A stretch of 27,151 nt of DNA from a virus, in the IMG/VR virus record IMGVR_UViG_3300020180_000768, positions 1 through 27,151 of that record; one strand, written 5' to 3'. The notes below the pieces were generated by a model, which worked only from the letters and a program-made list of their open reading frames with translations, was not told the DNA's origin and made no database searches. Shown here piece by piece: positions 21,818-27,151 of the stretch. A program made the translations under genes and the position numbers. How positions within the stretch are numbered: the stretch's first letter is position 1; each line of letters begins with the position of its first letter.

Positions 21818-24800
21818 TGCCGGAGCAAGACCCCGGCATCGGGGCGTTCCTCAGTACGCTCGGAGAACAAAAGGAAGGGCCACCGCCAGTCCAGCTTGGC
21901 CAGATCGAAGCGGAGCGACAAAGGGCCAACGCCGAAGTTCTTGTGCCGAGGACCCCGCGCAAGGCACAGCCCGAACCCAAGCCTCGGCGAAAGCCAAGGG
22001 GGGCCACTGCTCCTACGGCTCAAAAGCCTGGGCCAGACTTCAGCACGTTCTTGAGCCAGTTGTCTCCCCAGCAAAACCAGGCACCATCGCCAGTCCAAGC
22101 ACCGATGACCGGGGCCACTGCTCCTACGGCTCAAAAGCCTGGGCCAGACTTCAGCACGTTCTTGAGCCAGTTGTCTCCCCAGCAAAAACAGGCACCATCG
22201 CCAGTCCAAGCACCGATGACCGGGGCCGCGCTTATTCCTATGCCCGACTACGTCCGGAAGTCGATCGACTCAAGGACGGCCCAAGCCAGTGTGCCCAGGG
22301 AACTCCAAGACCCTCGCGCTTGGCCAGAAGACTACAAGCGCAAACTGCTCGATCCGAATTCTATGGATTCAAAGCTCCACAAATACGACACAGAAAAGTA
22401 CGGAATGCCGACTTTCGGATACTTGAGCGACCCACAACGGGACAGGTACAAGCGGCAGATGGAACTCACCGCAAAACCGGGCAACGTCTACTCGGAGGCC
22501 AAGGCTATAGACAGCGCGTTCACAGGGTTCTCAGGCGAATCGTTCCTCAATCCAGGATCAAGACAAGGGCTACCGCCAGACGTGCGGCAAGCCGCCATTG
22601 GATACATGTGGCTAAAGTTCGGACTCAAGTCTGACGGCGGCAATGTTCCACCTGGCACCGGGGCGGCGCTTGGCAAGAAACTGAGCGACCCGAGTTCGTG
22701 GCCAGCGTTCAAGACCGAAGTCGAGCGCATGAAGTCAGAGCGCGAGGAACTGGAAAAAAGACCAGAGCTACACTTCCTTATTCCCTCTGAGCGTCGCATG
22801 ACCGTGACGATGCGCCTGCAACAGGACCCCACGACGATCCAGGGAGCTATGGCGCTCTACGATTTGGCGAACGGTAGAAACCCCACGTTCGGGTACAACG
22901 AATCGGCAGACCGCCGCGCGTACCGGCTGAACCTGCATTCCAAGATGGACGAGTCTGGAAGCATCCCGCCAGGATATGTCGCAGGCCACACTCAGAACGA
23001 GGCTATGTCCAAAGGCCGTTCGATGGAAGACGTCAACGATGCAGCCGAGCGAGTCGGGCTTCCTGGGACAAGGACTCAAACGGAAGCCCCGTTCGCCGAG
23101 GACGGTAAGTGGCGTGTCCGTGGTACTGACGGAGCCGTCCGTGACCAAGGGCCGAGGAAGCACTATAGCCCGCTTGAGCTCGTGCAAGGACTAGGTTCGC
23201 TCGCGTCTCTTTCTGTCAAGACCGCTGCGCGCATGGGCCTCGTGGGCATAGCCCCACAAGAGGAACTTGCGACTCACGGGGCGACTCCGTTCGCGTCAGA
23301 AGAGCAGTTCAACAAGGGCTGGCAAGAGTCGGTGACCGGAACGCTTTCAGATACCGTAGCGGAGGTAGTGCCTTACGCAATTCCATATTTAGGGCCACTT
23401 GCAGGCGTACAGGCCACTTTGCAACAAGCCATCGACGGTGGTTTGCCAGCAATCTGGGAAGGCACCGGCGTTCCCGCCGCGCTCGCCACTTTCCACAACC
23501 CGAATTCCACATGGCAAGAGCGCACTCACGCATCGGTGCCACTGCTCATCGCCGGGCTGATGTTGTGGCACGGCACAAAGGCGATAAAGAAGGTATTGCC
23601 GGTCAAGCTCCCTGTCGATGGGTTGCGCCAAGAGTGGCTCGCGATGCCCCCAGAGGTACTGTACTATTCAAAGCGGATTAGGCAAGAAATCCTCAGCACC
23701 TTGCACGAATCTGGCGCGACCGATCCCGCGAAACTCGAAGACCATGCGACGTCAGGAGCGACCATGATGACAAGGGCCGCACTGAACATCGAAAAAGACG
23801 GTGGCCGACCAGCCGCAGAATCTCTGGCGAACGTCAGGATCGAACCCGATGGGACGCTCTCCGTGCCTGACGACATCGCCGTAGAACTGAACAAAGTGTC
23901 GGCGACTTTGGACAAAGAAGCCGAGATCGTCAGCGAAAACCCGCCTGCGCCAACTGGGCCGAAGCCCGCCGAAGGAGGCGGGACCCATCTTGGCGAGACC
24001 CACTATTGGACAACCAACCACGGAAAACAAACTGCCAGGGATGAAATTTGGCCAATCAGTAGATTGAAACCTAGCCACAGCTACGTCACGTTCGATCCAA
24101 TTAAGGAGTTCCCGGCAGACCTCCAGCCTAGAAGTCGCGACCGCCAATCGCCGAAGATGCAAATTGAGGGCATCGCAAGAAACTTCGACAAAGACAGAGC
24201 GTTGGACGAGTTCAGAAACATGACTGACGGCACACCGATCGTAATGCCGGACGGGACTGTCATCTCTGGCAACGGGCGGACAATGGCGATGCAGCTGCTC
24301 GCCGACGGTCACGGAAACCAGGCTGAATGGGCACAGTACCAACGAACGTTACGGAACTTACTTGGACTCCCCCCGACCGATACAGGCGTGTACGTCCGAG
24401 TCAGAGTGGCCGACGTAGACCATGCAACCGCGAAGATGCTTGCAGAGGAAGGGAACAAATCTCCCGCCGCCGCGATGGGGCAAGTCGAGACGGCCAAGTC
24501 CGACGCAGGGAAGTTGCCGGAAAATTTCTGGCAATCCTTCAATCCTGTCGGTCAATCGTTCGACCGCTCGGTCAACTCCCCTCAGAACAGAGGTCTAGTA
24601 AATAGGTTCATCAACCAATTCCCCGAATCCGAACTATCCGGACTCCTGGCCGCTGACGGAAGCGTGGCCGTCGAAGGGCTCATGCGCTTGAAACGCGCGG
24701 CATTAATCGACCTTCTAGGAGAAAAAGGAGGACCACTCGCAGAAAGGATTTTCGAGTCCAGCGAAGAATCTGCAAGACTTACGCAAGGTTTGTTCCAGGC

Positions 24801-27151
24801 CATGCCCGACTTGCTCAAGAACAAGAGCCCTGAACTGTCCGACGCGCTCAACGCTATCTTCGACGAGTACACAAGGTTCCAGGAATTCCAGGACTCCCAC
24901 CGCTGGACATGGGAAGAGTTCAAGTCCCAAGGGCAACTCCACTCGTTGCCCCAAGACCTTGAGGACGCTTTCCACGCGCTCGGAGACGCCGTGACTACAG
25001 GCGGTTCCGGACAGAAGGTCGGCGAAGTCTTGCGCGAAATCGTCTCGTCAGGAAAGTTCAGAGACATTGCGGCAAAGCTGAGCGGTCAAGACAATCTGTT
25101 CAGCAAGACGACAAAAAAACCGTACATCGTCGCCCGGAACATGCAACCGAGTTTTGGGAAAGCTGTCGAAAACAATGGTGGAACCAGCCTAGGGGAAGGC
25201 TACTACGCCCTGCGGAACGATGCTAACGGAAGGGCCGTCATCGAGCAGATGGGTCTACAGGTAGACCGTCCGCGCACCAATGACTACAACAGGCGGTATG
25301 CAGACCAGCCCGGAATGTTCGATGAAGAACAAGCTTCGCCGACTCCGGTCGAGCCGGAGCCCACGACAGGCAGGTTGTTCAGCAAGTCGAAAAGCGAAGA
25401 AACGTCCACGGCAGGAGTGTCCGAACTCGGGCGCATCGAATTCGACGCAGACGGGAAGTCCGCGATCATCAAACTCGGGCCAGGAGCGACCATCGCAGAG
25501 GTCGTGCATGAAGCGAGCCACTACTTGCGCCGCACACTTTCGCCAGAGACGACGGCTCAAGTCGAACTGGCGATTGGCGTGGAAAAGGGAAAGTGGTCGG
25601 TCGCAAACGAGGAGCGGTTCGCCAGATCGTTCGAGAAATATCTGACAGAGCAAGCGTCGATTCCAGGACTCGATCCGGTCATGGCCCAATTGGCGCTTGC
25701 GGTGAGGGACGTTTACGCCACACGGCCCGGTGGTATCGCAGGTCAATCCGCTCCACACATCGGAAAAGGAAAGCTAGAGGTTCCCGCTTCGCTAAAGGCA
25801 GTGTTCGACTCGTTCACCACAAACCCGAGCAAGTGGCCAGGAATGGCCCCAGCCCCCGCGCCTGAGCAAACGGAAAATCCTGCCGACACTGTCGGGCCAC
25901 TCGCGCCAGAACCACCAGTCCAGAGTGTGGCTGAGGCGAAAGGGGAGACCGCACCAACCCCAAAGACAGGGGAGGACGCACAGACTGTTCCACGTGGAAC
26001 AACGGGTGCAGAAGCAGCCCCTGTTGCCAAACCGAGTACAGGTGTCTTCAAAAACACTATATACTTTGATTCAAGTACAAGTCTTTATGAAGCGCGCAGG
26101 AACGGAGACCTTAAAGAAGGAGCACTTATCGCACACCCGGCAGATGAATCCGGTGGTTTCTATTATTTTGGAGTTGAAAAAGGGAGGCCAGGTATGTATG
26201 ACAAGCTTGTTCCTCTGCATGACAGAGATGCACTTGCAAAGTGGCAGTTTCATGTAACCGAGATAGAAAGAAGCAATACACCAGATGGCATTAGAGAAGA
26301 GATTGCTGCGTTACAGGAAGAGCTTAAATATGAAGACCGTGAGGGAAAGGCAGACATCAGGGTAAAGATTGCCGCTCAAAAGAAACGGTTGCTGGCTCAT
26401 GGCGATGCTGCCGAAACCGAGAAACCGTCTCCGTTGCAGGACACTCAAGACAAGATTGATGACATTCAAGACAATATTGCTGAGTTAAAGGAAGCGCTTG
26501 AAAATGAAACCGAACCTGAGCATAAGGCAGACATCAGGAAAGAGATTGCCGTTCTAAAGGAACGAGAGAAAGTCCTAAAGGAACGAGAGAAAGTCCTCAA
26601 GAAAGAGATTAAAACCAAGAAACCGACGGACAAGACCGTCACCGATCCAGAGAGCGCGAAACCAGAGCGAACGCCGAGAGGGAAAAAGCCAGCGGAGCCA
26701 GTAGGAAAGACCGTCACCGATCCAGAGAGCGCGAAACCAGAGCGAACGCCGAAAGGGAAAAAGCCAGCGGAGCCAGTAGGAAAGACCGTCACCGACCCAG
26801 AGAGCGCGAAGAAATCGCTTGAAACAAAAGACATCACGACTGAAACTGCCGAAAACGGGACGCACACGCTACAGTTCAAAGACTATAACATCGCGCTGAA
26901 CCTTGACGACGCCGCGCTCGTTCGCTATGCCCAGAAGATCGCAGGTGAATACCCGTCCAGTTTCGATTCAGGAATAGCGATACCAAAGCGAACGCCGAAA
27001 GGGAAAAAGCCAGCGGATCCAGACGCTCTTTCCTCCAAGTTCACAGATTATGCAGACTTTGTCAGGGATTCACTCACAGCTCATGCAGACGATGTCAGGG
27101 CTTCACGCGACAAGCTGCGCAACTTCTTCATCGAAGACATGACCATCCTGT
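21817..27151 (+). CDS. giant polyvalent protein, ddrB-like ParB and zincin domains (3' end outside window)
   Basis: One frame stays open from ATG 21817 to the window edge, 1778 full codons with no stop. The start overlaps the previous stop (TAATG) and has a strong GGAGGAAA site. Order: Pro/Gln-rich start with a 37-residue duplication (62-135); unknown helical region; hydrophobic segments near 516-533 and 573-585. About 745-970 is a ddrB-like ParB domain with GTPIVMPDGTVISGNGRTMA (805-824). An HExxH zincin follows, VVHEASHYLRR (His1231, Glu1232, His1235), with EERFARSFEKYL giving the third ligand (Glu1266 or Glu1273). After about 1420 come an unknown AT-richer domain, coiled coil and Lys/Pro/Glu repeats. 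Such domain mixes define phage polyvalent proteins, thought to be packaged and injected to counter host defence. The function here is inferred. Confidence 0.85.
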   Translation, partial: MPEQDPGIGAFLSTLGEQKEGPPPVQLGQIEAERQRANAEVLVPRTPRKAQPEPKPRRKPRGATAPTAQKPGPDFSTFLSQLSPQQNQAPSPVQAPMTGATAPTAQKPGPDFSTFLSQLSPQQKQAPSPVQAPMTGAALIPMPDYVRKSIDSRTAQASVPRELQDPRAWPEDYKRKLLDPNSMDSKLHKYDTEKYGMPTFGYLSDPQRDRYKRQMELTAKPGNVYSEAKAIDSAFTGFSGESFLNPGSRQGLPPDVRQAAIGYMWLKFGLKSDGGNVPPGTGAALGKKLSDPSSWPAFKTEVERMKSEREELEKRPELHFLIPSERRMTVTMRLQQDPTTIQGAMALYDLANGRNPTFGYNESADRRAYRLNLHSKMDESGSIPPGYVAGHTQNEAMSKGRSMEDVNDAAERVGLPGTRTQTEAPFAEDGKWRVRGTDGAVRDQGPRKHYSPLELVQGLGSLASLSVKTAARMGLVGIAPQEELATHGATPFASEEQFNKGWQESVTGTLSDTVAEVVPYAIPYLGPLAGVQATLQQAIDGGLPAIWEGTGVPAALATFHNPNSTWQERTHASVPLLIAGLMLWHGTKAIKKVLPVKLPVDGLRQEWLAMPPEVLYYSKRIRQEILSTLHESGATDPAKLEDHATSGATMMTRAALNIEKDGGRPAAESLANVRIEPDGTLSVPDDIAVELNKVSATLDKEAEIVSENPPAPTGPKPAEGGGTHLGETHYWTTNHGKQTARDEIWPISRLKPSHSYVTFDPIKEFPADLQPRSRDRQSPKMQIEGIARNFDKDRALDEFRNMTDGTPIVMPDGTVISGNGRTMAMQLLADGHGNQAEWAQYQRTLRNLLGLPPTDTGVYVRVRVADVDHATAKMLAEEGNKSPAAAMGQVETAKSDAGKLPENFWQSFNPVGQSFDRSVNSPQNRGLVNRFINQFPESELSGLLAADGSVAVEGLMRLKRAALIDLLGEKGGPLAERIFESSEESARLTQGLFQAMPDLLKNKSPELSDALNAIFDEYTRFQEFQDSHRWTWEEFKSQGQLHSLPQDLEDAFHALGDAVTTGGSGQKVGEVLREIVSSGKFRDIAAKLSGQDNLFSKTTKKPYIVARNMQPSFGKAVENNGGTSLGEGYYALRNDANGRAVIEQMGLQVDRPRTNDYNRRYADQPGMFDEEQASPTPVEPEPTTGRLFSKSKSEETSTAGVSELGRIEFDADGKSAIIKLGPGATIAEVVHEASHYLRRTLSPETTAQVELAIGVEKGKWSVANEERFARSFEKYLTEQASIPGLDPVMAQLALAVRDVYATRPGGIAGQSAPHIGKGKLEVPASLKAVFDSFTTNPSKWPGMAPAPAPEQTENPADTVGPLAPEPPVQSVAEAKGETAPTPKTGEDAQTVPRGTTGAEAAPVAKPSTGVFKNTIYFDSSTSLYEARRNGDLKEGALIAHPADESGGFYYFGVEKGRPGMYDKLVPLHDRDALAKWQFHVTEIERSNTPDGIREEIAALQEELKYEDREGKADIRVKIAAQKKRLLAHGDAAETEKPSPLQDTQDKIDDIQDNIAELKEALENETEPEHKADIRKEIAVLKEREKVLKEREKVLKKEIKTKKPTDKTVTDPESAKPERTPRGKKPAEPVGKTVTDPESAKPERTPKGKKPAEPVGKTVTDPESAKKSLETKDITTETAENGTHTLQFKDYNIALNLDDAALVRYAQKIAGEYPSSFDSGIAIPKRTPKGKKPADPDALSSKFTDYADFVRDSLTAHADDVRASRDKLRNFFIEDMTIL
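22001..22222 (+). repeat. 111-bp tandem duplication (2 copies) in the giant gene
   Basis: Two adjacent 111-base units (37 codons, in frame) encode ATAPTAQKPGPDFSTFLSQL and the following Ser/Pro/Gln stretch. By eye they differ at one base (AAC to AAA, Asn to Lys), so the duplication is recent. Confidence 0.9.
26557..26598 (+). repeat. 21-bp tandem repeat encoding coiled-coil heptads
   Basis: Two 21-base units, differing only at the last base, encode KEREKVL twice, a perfect heptad. This extends a helical region with related segments at 26290-26400 and 26455-26555 (ADIRVKIAAQKK; ADIRKEIAVLKE). Confidence 0.8.
26632..26856 (+). repeat. 75-bp tandem repeats encoding Lys/Pro/Glu-rich linker
   Basis: Units begin with AAG ACC GTC ACC at 26632, 26707 and 26782 (25 codons each: KTVTDPESAKPERTP then GKKPAEPVG). 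The third is only about 30 bases faithful. A further fragment (KRTPKGKKPAD) lies at 26985-27020, separated by about 130 bases of different sequence. Confidence 0.85.

Noticed and set aside
21657-22634. 325-codon plus-strand frame overlapping the start of the giant gene
   Set aside because: Repetitive Arg/Ser/Pro shadow. The frame from ATG 21817 has a strong ribosome site and stays open for over 5.3 kb.
25255-26879. Several minus-strand frames under the 3' part of the giant gene
   Set aside because: Low-complexity antisense translations of Lys/Pro/Glu repeats without ribosome sites.

Overview
The window is a contiguous piece of a tailed double-stranded DNA phage (or prophage) genome, cut inside a gene at its right edge. 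The gene order is small terminase, large terminase, portal, acidic scaffold-like protein, major capsid protein, head-tail connector, very large tail protein, internal virion proteins, virion peptidoglycan hydrolase, giant multidomain protein. No tail-tube or tape-measure gene appears between the connector and the internal proteins, so a podovirus-like particle is the best reading. No integrase, polymerase, lysis cassette or tRNA is visible, so lifestyle is open. Most of the DNA is GC-rich. Several genes appear to be leaderless, with a -10-like hexamer 6-7 bases before the start codon. This start type is common in Actinobacteriota and Deinococcota and may occur in other phyla, so the host is not resolved.

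Layout. Positions 37-1750 (minus strand) hold a short helix-turn-helix gene and two tandem paralogues built of six-residue beta-solenoid repeats, all joined by ATGA overlaps. Positions 1751-2020 are a divergent promoter region. From 2021 everything reads on the plus strand: a receptor-binding-like beta protein, a GT-A glycosyltransferase, a SAM methyltransferase and a jelly-roll-like protein (2021-5055); then the packaging and head module (5113-12431). That module includes a strong terminator followed by a promoter between portal and scaffold, and a hairpin terminator after the capsid gene. The connector and the 1181-residue tail protein follow (12543-17092).

Positions 17138-18754 carry accessory genes: a GroES-like co-chaperonin, a small HicA/dsRBD-like protein, a short GNAT-like protein and a second glycosyltransferase. 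The last has noticeably lower GC. Positions 18763-21817 encode internal virion proteins. One of them is split over two frames near 20140-20156 and ends in an NlpC/P60 peptidase domain. From 21817 a single open frame runs off the window (more than 1778 codons). It carries a ddrB-like ParB domain and an HExxH zincin domain, marking it as a phage 'polyvalent' protein of the kind thought to be injected with the DNA.

How the parts fit: terminase, portal, scaffold and capsid build and fill the head, perhaps helped by the phage GroES. The connector and large tail protein close it. The internal proteins and the peptidoglycan hydrolase would open the envelope path during ejection, and the giant protein would act on host defences or early takeover. 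The glycosyltransferases and methyltransferase may modify virion, DNA or host surface; their substrates cannot be read from the sequence.
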